Shown: piece by piece, positions 47,764 through 59,335 of the stretch
Position numbering within the stretch: position 1 is the first letter of the stretch
How the letters are laid out: each line of letters opens with the position of its first letter
From: Gonocerus acuteangulatus
Taxonomy: Eukaryota; Arthropoda; Insecta; Hemiptera; Coreidae
NCBI GenBank assembly: GCA_946811695.1
Contig: OX328124.1
Coordinates: 98,690,547 to 98,754,546, forward strand
Direction: 5' to 3'
DNA: 64,000 bases
The notes under the pieces: generated by a model
What the model saw: only the letters and a program-made list of their open reading frames with translations
The model's database searches: none
What the model was told of the DNA's origin: nothing
Position numbers and translations under genes: made by a program

Positions 47764-48870
47764 GGTACAACGGATGTGAGCTTGTGTAAGTGTGATTTTT
47801 GCAAGCTTGTTTGTACACGTGAAGATTATATGGCTGATTAATTAAATCAGCTCATCAGCTTAGGAACAGATTCTATTGTAAATAAATCATAAAAAGACCA
47901 CTAATTCAACACAATCTGAAAACCTCCTTAATCAAACAACCGAGAAAAACTGCAAACACTTGAGAAAAACAGACCATCAAGAAATATAATGAATGTTTCA
48001 GATTTAATGAAGATGTCAGATAAACTTGTTAAAATGTAATGAGACTCCAAATTTATCCTAATTTTTAATCCTAAATCTGGACATGATACCTGTAAATACT
48101 ATGTAAGTACTTAGATAGGTGACAAGCCAAGGAAGATTAAAAACGCCACCGTAAAAGGAAATTGATATATAAAACAAAAATTAACTATAGGAATCAGTAA
48201 TAAAGTTGTAACATTTTTACAACGAGTCTATATTTGTTAATTTGTGCATAATAAAACAAAAAGAAACCCCCTGACTTATTTTCTGCAGTGCAACCGTAAA
48301 CACTGAATATAATGTTTACTTCTCAATCTTACTACATTTACTCTATCATTTTATCGTTACTTGATAATAGGATAGATTAGTTTGATCATGAGAATGTTAC
48401 AAGTCTAAGTAAAAGTAAGATTTTATTTATTTTATTTCAGAGTTGATGAATGTTACTTTAGTAAAATATAGTATTTTCCATATTCCACCTTTAATTCAAG
48501 ACCATGGAGAGCCAAGTTTCGATAGATATAATAAGTCTATTTATCATAGTATTGATCCCTTAATAGATCTCATCCTACAGAGCAATATTCAGACTTTTTA
48601 TTTTTTATTGCAAATGAAAAATAATCCGTAGGATTTTCCAGACATTCTGTTTCCCATTGTTTTAACTTTTATTTCATATCCAAATGTCATTTCCAGAAGA
48701 GGAGAAACAAATAAATAAAAAACATATTGCTTTTTCAGCAGCATGAAAGGAAAAGGTATATTTAAACATTGTATTATTGAAAAATGAAAACTGAGACCCG
48801 ACATCATATGGCAATGGTTTTTCTTTCTTTCTTTATTTATTTTTTTTTAAATAATCATTTGATTGAAATA
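47764..48870. other. No recognised gene
   Basis: AT-rich; no domain-bearing frame. Confidence 0.4.
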
Positions 48871-48875
48871 TTAGT

Positions 48876-48920
48876 AAAGCAAATCACACTGCCGTTGTGA
48901 AGCTCCATGAATAAATAAAT
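48876..48920 (+). repeat. LINE 3'-tail scrap
   Basis: GCAAATCACACTGCCGTTGT then GAAGCTCCATGAATAAATAA; a near-identical tail lies at 52200-52250. Probably heavily 5'-truncated LINE copies ending in (AAAT)n. Confidence 0.6.
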
Positions 48921-49039
48921 ATAAAAATTCAATTCCACGATTTCTGACCTTTATTTATGTATATTTATTTATTTTTTATAAATATGGCACAGGTCGAAAT
49001 AATAGTACTCCATTTTATGTACTATTTTATTTTTGGCAC

Positions 49040-49081
49040 GCCCAACATGTTTCGTGGCCTTTATGCCACCTCCTCAGGGGC
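49040..49081 (-). ncRNA. Hammerhead ribozyme motif, unit 1 (complete)
   Basis: Minus strand: stem I GCCC/GGGC (49081-49078 with 49043-49040), CTGAGGA, stem II GTGGC/GCCAC with loop ATAAAG, GAAAC, and a self-complementary ACATGT stem III with U at the cleavage position. All core bases are conserved. Confidence 0.87.
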
Positions 49082-49171
49082 CACTAAATCCCCATGTGTG
49101 GATAGCTCGCCACTCATACTAAAAAAAGTATTAGTATGGGTGGCGAGCTATCCACACATGGGGATTTAGTG

Positions 49172-49213
49172 GCCCCTGAGGGGGTGGCATAAAGGCCACG
49201 AAACATGTAGGGC
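49172..49213 (+). ncRNA. Hammerhead ribozyme motif, unit 2 (one core change)
   Basis: Stem I GCCC 49172-49175 with GGGC 49210-49213; stem II GTGGC 49184-49188 with GCCAC 49195-49199; GAAAC 49200-49204; ACATGT intact. The CUGANGA box reads CTGAGGG, losing the last A, which should impair catalysis. Confidence 0.8.
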
Positions 49214-49336
49214 GTGCCAAAAATAAAATAGTACATAAAATGGAGTACTATTATTTCGACCTGTGCCATATTTATAAAAAATAAATAAATAAGTATTAGT
49301 ATGGGTGGCGAGCTAGCCACACTTGGGGATTTAGTG

Positions 49337-49378
49337 GCCCCTGAGGAGGTGGCATAAAGGCCACGAAACATTTAGGGC
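49337..49378 (+). ncRNA. Hammerhead ribozyme motif, unit 3 (stem III change)
   Basis: CTGAGGA 49341-49347, stem II GTGGC 49349-49353 with GCCAC 49360-49364, GAAAC 49365-49369, stem I GCCC with GGGC 49375-49378. The stem III palindrome is mutated to ACATTT, so dimer pairing is weakened. Confidence 0.8.
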
Positions 49379-49445
49379 GTGCCAAAAATAAAATAGTACG
49401 TAAAATGGAGTACTATTATTTCGACCTGTGCCATATTTATATATA

Positions 49446-50880
49446 AAAAATATATATATATATATATAAAAATATAAATATTAGTAAATTAGGCTGAATG
49501 TAAAAATAATATAAAAACTATTAACTACAAACTATAAATGGTTAAATCACTACCGTTTTAATAAAATATTTCAGCGAATATAAATAATTATTAAAAATAT
49601 CGTAATGTAATGGTAGCTAATGCAATAGGCTCATTTAACAGTTTTCATGATATATAAAGTAATACATATGCCATTTTTTGAATTCAGATTTGCCCATGAA
49701 ATTTTTGCTCTCCGATATTGTGGTATTAAAATTTATGGTGTTATATAAAATTGCGTTTATGATTGGGGTCGGCGTTGTTCATGGTCATTAAATAACCCAG
49801 ATATTTTTACTAGCGCAGAGATGAACGTTAAAAGTACTTAGAAAAATTACTTGTACCTATTAAAGTACTGGAGTAACTTGGGTAGTTGTAAGCCTTCACG
49901 GAGGACATTATGGAACAAATGCTCTGAAAGTGTACATCCATAAAACCTTTTATGAAAGAAAAGGCTTTTTTTATTTCACCCAACGAAAAAAAAAATTCCG
50001 TCTCTGATTTATATAAATGTACGGTACGTATGTAAAGTCATAATTTATTTAAATGCACATATAACCTGCCTGAATAAAAAAAAAAGTAATTCATATTTAA
50101 ATGCTACTAAAAAATTGAAATTTATGACTTTTAAATTGTTTCCCAATAGATTATTAAAATAAGGCAATTCTATTCCATGCTAATTGGCTTGGTAGTTTAT
50201 CCTCCATTCCTGTTTTATTTATTTTGTGGGAAAATATCAATTACATATGTATTATTAAAGAACTTTACATAAGAAGAAAATTTCAATAAATTTTACATTT
50301 TATCTTACAATTTTTTAAGTACAAGTCCACTAATTCAGATAGACGAATTTCCTACAACATAAAGTCAAATAACGTAATGTATTCCAAACCTGGACTCTCA
50401 TGTCGTACAAACAATTATATGCATACCCAAAACAATAAACTCCGTAACATATTCAGAGCTAATGAATGAGTTTCATTGTGAAAATCAGTTTAGTGAGAGC
50501 GAGGGTTTACTTTGTAATTGAATTATTAAATTGCTTGTACTTTGAGTAACGTGTGCTTACGTCAAACTCAATATTCCTTGGCAACTAATGGGAAAATATA
50601 CACATAATTAAAAACCGGAAAAAGGTAGTTAATAAAAAAAAACTAAAAATAAATATATGAATAAAATATTTTTTAACGTTATAGAAAATATGAAATAATT
50701 ACTTAAATAAAAAAAAAATTACAAGGACTTCTGTTGTAAAATCGACATTTGCTCTAAAACGATCGATTTTAAACAGCTGATCTGCAGTAGCCATGTTTGA
50801 TCTTGTCAGCTTACAACTTGGCCCCGCCTGCTCAAGATTCTCGAAGGTGAAGGCTGTATAATATAATATTAATTTAAGTG
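49446..50880. other. No recognised feature
   Basis: AT-rich text with short A- and TA-runs; no gene-like signal. Confidence 0.4.
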
Positions 50881-50885
50881 CTCCT

Positions 50886-51053
50886 GAATAGGAATGGAGC
50901 AAAACAAGCTTTTGTTTTTGAAATCCAAAACTAGGTAGAGCAAAAATAGTTTAGGAGAGGTTTATTATTTTTGACTGAAGTGTAGATCACGTTGATAATA
51001 AACGTTTCTGAAAACTTCAAAAACAAAAGTCTGTTTTGCTCCATTCCTATTAA
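50886..51053. mobile_element. Small inverted-repeat element (168 bp)
   Basis: Arms of about 36 bp start AATAGGAATGGAGCAAAACA, followed by CTTTTGTTTTTGAA, with the complement at 51018-51053. No TSD resolved; no coding sequence. Confidence 0.75.
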
Positions 51054-51465
51054 CATGTTAGGCATTAAAAGGTACTTTTTGGAAAGTAAATTTAATCCTC
51101 TACAACGTTTATATCGACTATATTTTTCATTACGGGCATACTTTCTACGTTATTGGCAGGAAAGTGACAAAAAACAAGGGTTTTATCGGTTTTTCGCAAT
51201 TTGTTACTCATTGGTGCGCTTTAGTGAAAAAATGACAAATATAAAATCGTCATAAAATTCAATTCTCTACAATAATTCGTCATAAAAATAACCCCTTTCA
51301 ATTGAAGATTCCAGAGTTAGGGTTTCTGGAGAAGAACTGGAGGAAGTTGAGAGGTCGTGCATTAGGTCCAATGAATGTTTGACCACGTTAAGACCCACGA
51401 AGTTTCGTTTTTAAATTTCAAAAATTGTGGGAAAAAAGGGGGGTGTCAATCGAATTTTGAACACC

Positions 51466-51468
<3 letters not shown>

Positions 51469-51528
<60 letters not shown>
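51469..51528. repeat. (TA)n microsatellite
   Basis: Pure TA tract about 60 bp upstream of the hammerhead relic at 51591. Confidence 0.95.
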
Positions 51529-51531
<3 letters not shown>

Positions 51532-51589
51532 AGAGGTGGTTATAAGGTCAATTTTTGGAGATATAAAAATCTTGGGTACTCAAGAATGC

Positions 51590-51635
51590 TAAAACGTTTC
51601 GACGTCATCATTGGTGACATGCTCATCAGATCTTT
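51590..51635 (-). ncRNA. Hammerhead-like motif, solitary
   Basis: Minus strand: CTGATGA (complement of 51623-51629), a 7-bp stem II with one bulged C (GCATGTCA with TGACGTC), GAAAC (51600-51596), and AACGTT self-complementary stem III. Stem I pairing is poor. It resembles Penelope terminal-repeat hammerheads; no Penelope coding remains nearby. Confidence 0.6.
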
Positions 51636-52199
51636 TAAAGATGACAGTCCACAGAAACCCTGCTGTGCTGTACATAGTAAATAAATCTAATTTAAAATAA
51701 CATAAACCTCCACCTATCCAAAAGCTTTTATGAATGTATTTTGAGAACCTATTTTTATGATTGAAGAAATTATCTTGCCTCATTGGCTCAAATACTCTTT
51801 CTGGTGTAATCATATTTTATGATAAAATAAGTTTTATTTGTAATAAGAAATGGCCGGTTTTATTTGTTTGTTTACATGGCTTCAGGTATATTGTCTTTGC
51901 ATGCACTTCTTATTTAGATTACTATCTAGTTTATGAACCTATGGCTTCTTCTCGCTTACGTTCAACCTCATTTATTTTAGGAAAGTAGCATCATTGAATT
52001 TGGACAATCTTGCGTTCAGAATTTTAACAGTATATTAGCAATAATTTTAATAGTAAAAAATTGCACAGTTTATTTGGTTGAAACGATTTACGGTAGTGTA
52101 TAAACCATTAAAATAGTCTGCGCACGATTTGGCGGAAGGCGACCCTAACTCCTTTTAAGTGCAATTATAATATCGCTTTTTTAATTTAAAATCACTTTT

Positions 52200-52250
52200 A
52201 GCAAATCACCTTGCCGTTGTGAAGCTCCGTGAATAAATAAATAAATAATA
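52200..52250 (+). repeat. LINE 3'-tail scrap, second copy
   Basis: GCAAATCACCTTGCCGTTGT then GAAGCTCCGTGAATAAATAA, matching 48876-48920. Confidence 0.6.
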
Positions 52251-52393
52251 TCACTTTTCTTCATTAAATGGAATTTTAGGTTTAATTCTGTCTTGTAGAG
52301 GGCCGTTACCGCCATGCAACTCTAAAGGCCTTATGCTCAACCTTTACAGAATTCAGACCAAAATATATGAGATAATAAAACCTTAAATATATG

Positions 52394-52397
<4 letters not shown>

Positions 52398-52458
<61 letters not shown>
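52398..52458. repeat. (TA)n microsatellite
   Basis: Pure TA tract. Confidence 0.95.
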
Positions 52459-52463
<5 letters not shown>

Positions 52464-52687
52464 TTTGCAGCTTTATAGGGATAAAGACATTATATCTAAT
52501 ATGGTGCAAGATTCTAGAGAATTAACTAGACAAGGTAATTTCGCCGGCTCCTTTGATGTCACAGCCTTTGAGGAATATTCTACATCCTAATCTCTGTAAT
52601 TGACTGCACTTTCCATGCATAGACTTTACCTTAGGTCAACTTTAATAATATTTTTCCCCCTTATTAATATAATTTATTTATTTTTAT

Positions 52688-52864
52688 TTTAACGTGTATT
52701 ATTATTAACTAAGAATTCTAGGACGGGATATCTATAGGTCGCAACCCTTTTATAGCCAGGATTTTCTAAGGAAAAGCCACCACTCCATAGTGGGAATCGA
52801 ACCCACGACTCCTGGCAGGGAGTGTTAAGTGCTTACGCCTTATCACTTAAAGCCACTGGGCCTC
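52688..52864 (-). mobile_element. tRNA-derived SINE, family S2, copy D
   Basis: Minus strand head with AAGGCGTAAGCACTTAACAC, B box GGTTCGATTCCC, then GGTGGTGGCTTTTCC and the GACCTATAGATATCCCGTCC region; tail TTAATAATAATACACGTTAA as in copy A. The body between is partly deleted. Confidence 0.8.
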
Positions 52865-54235
52865 CTTTATAAATACAATATTTTTTTTAAATTTTAAATA
52901 AAATAAATTAAAATTACATGATACAGTGTTGTTAATTTTATACGATACAAATGTTTATTTAGAAACGTGGTTAAAGTAAATGATTCTACATTGCTGATAT
53001 TTTAAGTAGGTAATTAAAGAACTTAATGTTACATAATATAGAATCTTTGTAATTAATGTTATTCATATGGATCAACACTACCCTCGCCCTTCACTTAGTT
53101 TATGTTTCTAGCGGTCTGGGCTCCACTTCGGTCGTGTTTAAAAGAAAATCGTACGAAATTCATGATGTGACATCGTAGGAAAGTCTAAATTATTTTTTAG
53201 CGAAATGCTACAGAGGTAAACAAACATTGTCATTTAGTAAATGTTGACATTCATCCAAATGAATAATCCAGTAAACGTAAACAGATTTTTACAAATAGGT
53301 TTTTTTTTTAATGAAAACGTAAAATCCTGCATTGTTTTCCTGACAACCCCATAATTCTACTCCACGAATGTACCTAAGTAATCCTCCATTAGTAAGAAGA
53401 TTTCCTTGGGAACGATTAATTGTGTTTCTGCTAATTTGACATGACGATATACAAGAATTATGGTGTCACTTTTATTGGGGTTGAAGGGTTAAAAAATCAT
53501 TTCCCCCCCCCCCGCTAATTCTCGACACTAGAAAATGTAAAAGCTCTTAAAATTTCAGGAAATACGTCGCATTATTTGTGACTAATTTCTAAAGACGCTA
53601 ATCTCCTATTGGTCGAAAAAAAAATCCAATGTTCTGCAAAATTCAAAGAAAAATTACTGGACTTTTAGTTGCTCCCTGTACTGATTTATGCAAAAGCAAT
53701 ATGAAGTTTGCCTCCAAATTAGCAGGACTTGATGTAAAATGAGCCTGACTCTACAAGCAGGCGGAAGGCTGGAATGGTCATATCTCATTATGAAATCATA
53801 TCTGCACGTAATTAGCAGCCTATAGGCAACATTGTACGGGTACATTGTAATTTTCGGCTTTTTATAATAATGTCTCATTTTGATTCTTATTCAAGCCTGA
53901 CCGATTTGATTGTTTAATGACTTTATGTTGGTCTATTTAACAATCAAACCTCTAACGAGTCCTCTGGAATGTCAGTGCTCAAGTATTGAAGAGGTGGAGA
54001 GGTTCGAGTTCATAATGAGGCAGTCACCGGACTGGAAAATCTCATTTAACAACATCGTCAATGCCACTCATTTTAGACGAGCCTGTTTCATATTCTATAT
54101 CCCAAACATCATGTATGATTGATGTTTTCCCGACCATATTCTCATTTAATAACCCAGATTAAGAAAGAAAAAAAATGGAAATATAAGCTATTATAGTTTG
54201 TGTGATTATTTATTGTTGCCTAATTGGGTCATTGT

Positions 54236-54294
<59 letters not shown>

Positions 54295-54861
54295 TATTTA
54301 TGCAAACAAGTTTAAATTTTATTTTTATTTTCAGAATCAAATCTTACAAGTATATTCTGTGATAATACTATAGTTATAAACTTGGTTAGAAAAAGGAAGC
54401 TCCTTTCTTTTCAAAGAGCCCTATGATGTAAAAATCGGATTATCTCAAGGTGAGATATTGAATGTTTAAACACAACGTTAATATTTCGCTTACTAATTTT
54501 TAGACTCTTCCGGACTGGGAAAACTTTTTTTTTTCGATGATATTTACTACATTACAGTTTTTTTGGGGTGCTGATTTTAAATTTTCTATAATTTTTGGTG
54601 TGAATACAATTATTATTCTTTAGCGATTGTATTTTTCTGTTAATCTACTCCCTAATACAAATGAATTAGTAAAAGAATCACGTCGATTTCATTTTCCAAA
54701 CTCGGAGACATACAATAAAGTGTTCTCAATCTATTTTATTTTATTTCTTAGCTCCTAAGGTGCATTAGACGAAACACTCGGTCACTTTTCGACTATTTTT
54801 CGATGCAGAATCCCCCCCCCCAAAAACTGTCCTCACCACTGTATACTCCTATTGTAAATTA
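52865..54861. other. No recognised gene
   Basis: Contains a C-run near 53505 and a (TA)n tract at 54240-54292. Open frames at 53654 and 53910 have no recognisable domain. Confidence 0.4.
54240..54292. repeat. (TA)n microsatellite
   Basis: Pure TA tract. Confidence 0.95.
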
Positions 54862-55322
54862 TCAGGCTGTACCGTATGAAATGTCAGTTTTGGACTTGCC
54901 GATTTCCTTCAAATGTCTTGAAACTGTCGTGGCTCCTACTCCGAGTTCTTTGGCATATTCCCTAGTGCTTTTTCAGGTGGTTTCTGGCCTTCCTCGCTCC
55001 TCGTTGTCAAGGTCAAAATTTCCACTTGGAAACCTGGAAAACCAACGGTAAACAGTTCTTTCATTCACCGTTCCCTTCCCGAACGCCGTATTAATGTTCA
55101 TAAACCCCTCAGCAGCGCTATGACCGAGCTTAAATTCATAACGAAAAATAATTTCCGTTGAAGTCATAATTTAAGTTTTATTTTTTTCTCAGAGGATCGT
55201 TCTCACAACACAGTACACAAGTTACTGATTAAATAATAGGAATAAAAGAGCTTTAATTATATATGACTAACAATGATGTCCGCAAAGTAAACAAAACTGA
55301 CCTTTCATACGGTACAGCCTGA
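54862..55322 (-). mobile_element. Mini-mariner: both ends intact, only the DNA-binding domain inside
   Basis: Terminal inverted repeats of about 32 bp start TCAGGCTGTACCGTATGAAA and are nearly perfect. The flanks are TA on both sides (54860-54861 and 55323-55324), the mariner target. The internal deletion removed the catalytic half of the transposase. A scrap of another copy lies at 17873-17976. Confidence 0.92.
54880..55167 (-). pseudogene. Mariner transposase N-terminal DNA-binding domain
   Basis: From the ATG at 55167: FRYEFKLGHSAAEGFMNINT, RTVYRWFSRFPSGNFDLDNE and RGRPETT form the first helix-turn-helix and linker of irritans-type mariner transposase. After one in-frame TGA (54973-54975) the frame continues as REYAKELGVGATTVSRHLKE, the second helix-turn-helix, then enters the inverted repeat. 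About 15 residues between the two parts are missing compared with the family. No DD(34)D catalytic domain remains. Confidence 0.88.
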
Positions 55323-55324
55323 TA

Positions 55325-57310
55325 GTTAAAGTCCATGTTCCATCTTATTAATATGTACTTCGTCATATATGTGTTTAGTCGTTATAAGGTTCCTGAATCA
55401 AGTATTCCAGTGGGTACAATATCAGTTCACTTAAGAAATTACTTCCTTATTTTATGAAGTAAATTTACAATGTTGGAAAATGTATCACTTTGTATGAAGC
55501 AATGAATCATGTACCTTTCTTCTAAGAAATTGCAAATGGATTTTATGATTCCTTAAATAATGAAGAAAAATTGCATTTTAGTACTTACTTATTTATAAGG
55601 AATCTTCTATTTTCGACAAGAAAAAATTTCCTTACCTGAAACAAAATCATTAATGTTTTAGTGATATAATTATTTCAATTTTAATACTACAAATTTTATT
55701 TAATCGTAGCTGTGGAAACATAATTACGTCAGAACGTGCTACTGCCATTCTATCAGACACGAAGGGCATTACTTCAATATGTTAGCGCTAAAAAACACAA
55801 AATAATTTCTTTTAACCTGTTTTTTGACATTTTCTAAATCTAAAGTTAAATGCCCATTGTATTATATTTAAAAATTAATATGATACCCTAGTAATACGAT
55901 TTTTTAATTTGGTAACATTCATTTTTTTTAATTATTCTTTTTTTATCTTCCGAATAATAAAAGTTGTAGTACAAATATTATACGAATTATGATTCGTAAC
56001 GATCAAAAAAATTATCATAAAAAATGTACACGTTCAATGTGCCAACTTCAATGCTCTACTATTCCTGCTATAAATTTCATTTTTTTTTTTTTTTATTTTT
56101 TTTTTGTGATGAGATGGAGATAGTTAAATTAAAATTCAGACTAAAATAGTCAGATATTTTAGAAAATGGGACTATATATCTTAGCCGAATTCCATCTATT
56201 CCTCGAAACCCTTTCTATAAACTATAAATAATACTATTATTTATAGTATAAACTATAAATAATAGTTTCCTACAAAAACTATTTCCTTTCGTCCTTTTTA
56301 AAGTCTAACAGATGTCAAAATAAGAAAAAAAAAAAAAAAAAAAAAACACAGAAAACAGACCAATGGACCGAAACCACAAATTCCGAAAATTTAAGCACCG
56401 ATTTCTCCGACTGAGACCAGATTTTGTTCGCTCGAAGTTTTCCTATAAAACAGTGTTCCGGTAGTTGGATTCTGCTGGTAAATGAAGATGACATTTTAGC
56501 CGTTTATTGACCATTGTTCCCATTTTGGAAATTGCATCGACAAATTTTTAATCACATTTCCATTTTACCAATTTAATTTAAATTAAATAAGGTGTTAAAT
56601 GAATCAAAAATATTTTTTCTTAGCTGGAAATTTGCTTAGTAGTGAGCCTCAAAATTTTTGTATTTATTAGTACATTGTGCTTTATGCTTGTTTTCGCCCT
56701 ATGACGTAAAGAGCTGGTAGACCTAATCCAATAATTTGTATACAATTAGAAATATATATTTCTTATACATATAGAAATATACATTCAAGCAAAGCTTGCA
56801 GCACGAAAAGACCAATTAGACATTCACGACTCGACGTACCAAGACTAACGGACAGAGGCCAAGACAATAATTACGCAAAGGTGGCAGAAGACATGATACA
56901 GGACAAGTAACAGATATAAGTAATAGCAGTATAAGTAACAGATGAGAAGAAGTCGTCCTTTGCCAAAATTTAAATAAATCACTTTGAATTATCACTGTGC
57001 TGACCTCTTAACAGGTCATTGTTCCCATTTGGCAATTTTAAATAAAACATGCAATTAAGCATATTTTTCTAATAAAGGATATTGAAATATTTTAATATAA
57101 ATATAAGATAGCTTATAATAGAAGAAACCTTAAAATTACAACGAGATTTGGACTCGGTCTAAAAAAGGTTAAATCAGAAGACGTAGTTTGTAGCGCATTT
57201 GTACTAAATCGTACAACTTTTGAGCCTGATATATATTATTTTTGAGGTTTCTTCGCTGGGGAGAATTATTGGTGGTTGTACGGCATTTTCCAGTGGTCGA
57301 TTTATTTGCC
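55325..57310. other. No recognised gene
   Basis: 56210-56275 holds short inverted copies of AAACTATAAATAATA. A poly(A) run sits at 56324-56346. 56370-56490 resembles the D2-type repeat edges (GTTCCGGTAGTTGGATTCTG). No coding signal. Confidence 0.4.
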
Positions 57311-57311
57311 T

Positions 57312-57348
57312 AATATTTCACAGAAATCACATTCTGCTTCTTCAGACG
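57312..57348 (-). ncRNA. Hammerhead-like motif in Penelope 3' region
   Basis: Minus strand: CTGAAGA (complement of 57339-57345), stem II CAGAA/TTCTG (57336-57332 with 57325-57321), then GAAAT where GAAAC is usual. The following ATAT is self-complementary like the usual ACGT. It lies just downstream of an endonuclease relic, as in Penelope-like elements. Confidence 0.6.
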
Positions 57349-57399
57349 GTTGTACATGTTTTTAATTTTCTATAGTTTGATATTTTATAATAAACTATA

Positions 57400-57850
57400 A
57401 TCGATTGATTATTTTGACTTATGGAGCCTTTCAGAAGTACATTCTTGTATCGGAGTCTGTCGACGCAGCGTAGAACCGATGGAACTGCATTGAGACTGTC
57501 CTTCGTCTTGCTGCTTTGCGCTTGCTTGTATTTTCCAGTCCGATCTTCCTTTAATAATTCTGAGAACGGTTTTCCATATAGGGTGTAGAATGACACCTTC
57601 ATCTCGGTTGAGAGTCTTCGGTTGATTGGATATTTCGACGGCCTCTCTGACACTAGCCTTCTTTGACGATTTTCTTCTTTAGCTAGGATTCTGGCTTCGT
57701 CAAAAGTATTTGTCCGGGACATTCCTCACCGTGTCTAGCTAAAGCAGACGTTTTTTTTGCGTCTCAGACGGTAGCCAGCGCAATTCGGGCCTATTCTAGT
57801 GGCCACTTTTTTCCCAGTCTGTCCGACGGAGCCTGTTCCACAGTCACACG
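57400..57850 (-). pseudogene. Penelope-like GIY-YIG endonuclease relic
   Basis: CDCGTGSVGQTGKKVATRI resembles the Cys-rich GIY-YIG start of Penelope endonucleases (usually YVGQTGR). After stops and a frame change it continues TFDEARILAKEENRQRRLV; a further frameshift gives EAVEISNQPKTLNRDEGVIL and HPIWKTVL, all typical of the C-terminal end. At least two frameshifts make it non-functional. This is a different Penelope lineage from those at 7-9 kb and 40 kb. Confidence 0.7.
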
Positions 57851-57862
57851 GAAGTATATATA

Positions 57863-59330
57863 TATATATATGGAAGGAAACGCGCTAATAATATTATAAA
57901 TATATGAAGTTGTAGCAACCAATATTTGAATATGCCGCGCAGACTTACCTCCATCTTTCTCACCTGAATCCCGCCTAATTAGCTGATAATTAGCCGAACA
58001 ATTAGTCACTGAAAGTGATAACACCTGTTGATTGGCATTTCCACACCAAGCTCATTACAGATCTACTTCATCAACGGACGCCGCAATCTTTTGAAGTTTC
58101 AGCATTCCGCAGGATCAGCTGGAGTTGTAGTGCGATTAGTATTAGCAGAAGCCGGTAACCTCCCTAGCGGTTACATATCAGCCATAGAGGTCCGGGCCAG
58201 AGAGCGATCAAGGAGATAGCCCAATATCTTATTATTTTCATTTCTGTATTATATTTATTTTTCTTTTGCCAGAAGCATTTATTTATAATTTTAGAAGAAT
58301 AAATTATTATTATTTTATTATATTGTTTGGGACCTTCTGATTTATTGACCACTATCCCAGCAAAGTGATCAGGAAAAGAAAATTGTAAACTGGCATTTGC
58401 CATGCACGAAGTAGAGAGGTGATAGTTCGATGTCAATTATATTGAACTCCAGGAGTAAGTCCGAACAGTAAGTAAGATGAGCAGGCAAGCAAGCAAAAGT
58501 AAATGAATGATCCTGTAATTCGGGGCGAAGAGATTCAGTCACGTATCTCCGGAGCACTATGCCTTGTTTCTACTCACGTTCTTAATACACCATGTTCTCG
58601 GCCCAATCCAACATTAGGATCACGGATTAACTCTCATACAAGTCTTACAGTTTCGATACACCGAGAATATCAAACATACATCCAGACACATTCACACAAG
58701 ACAAGACTCAAGTAATTTATATATTTGATAGCTTCTCAGCACGTTTCCTTCCTCTCTCTATAGGGAGGAAACCCGCTTTTGTTGCAAACCAGAGATGCAT
58801 AAAAGAAATGCCCACTGAAGGCACATAAATACAAAATATCTCCACATAAAATATTTCTGCACACAAAAAAAAAAAAAAGGATAATGGACAAGACATAAAA
58901 ATGGAGAGATTAAAAAATGTGGCAAATGCAATGCATTTAAGCTTACTAAGTAAGTAAGTATAAATGCTTGCCAAAAAGGATTTGTAGAAGTACCATATAT
59001 CCTTTTTGCATACCTAATAAGAACAACTAACTTACCTAAATGCTCCTAACTGTAATCTGAAACGAAGTGTATAATAATTGCCTTGACCAAGATCTCAAAC
59101 GAAATACAATTTTGAATGATACAAAAACTGCCATGACAAGAAGTGTTTGTTAACACGTTGGCTTCGGCACGAAATTTCAGTGGTTCGTCGTAGGTTCGAT
59201 ACAGGACAAATGTGTCCCCTAAACATCTTAACATATCTATATATACATCCCACGAAGTAAAAAAAAAAAATTAATTTATTAATAAATAATATTTTGACTT
59301 AATATTTGTTATTATTACTTAATATTATTG
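57863..59330. other. No recognised gene
   Basis: 58745-58780 has the CCTCTCTCTATAGGGAGGAA near-palindrome seen also at 3.0 and 18.75 kb. 59154-59225 contains GGTTCGATAC-like B-box text but no matching tRNA fold. 58030-58220 is a less AT-rich open stretch without a recognisable domain. Confidence 0.4.
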
Positions 59331-59335
59331 CATTA

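Larger units (their letters stand above)
48945..49445. mobile_element. Retrozyme-like array: three 165-bp units, each with a hammerhead
   Basis: Unit 1 (minus, about 48950-49120) faces units 2 and 3 (plus, starting at 49128 and 49293; period 165). Each unit runs GTATTAGTATGGGTGGCGAG, a hammerhead, GGGCGTGCCAAAAATAAAAT, GGAGTACTATTATTTCGACC, and TGTGCCATATTTATA. No protein is encoded. Known of the family: animal retrozymes are short tandem repeats with type I hammerheads that make small circular RNAs. That these units do so is inference. Confidence 0.8.
57312..57862 (-). mobile_element. Penelope-like element 3' remnant
   Basis: A broken GIY-YIG endonuclease followed by a hammerhead-like motif at the 3' side. 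The 5' boundary is a short (TA)n near 57860. Confidence 0.7.

Noticed and set aside
46075..49445. CRISPR array (regular repeats at 46 and 49 kb)
   Set aside because: Units are 143 and 165 bp without short-repeat/spacer structure, and the context is eukaryotic.
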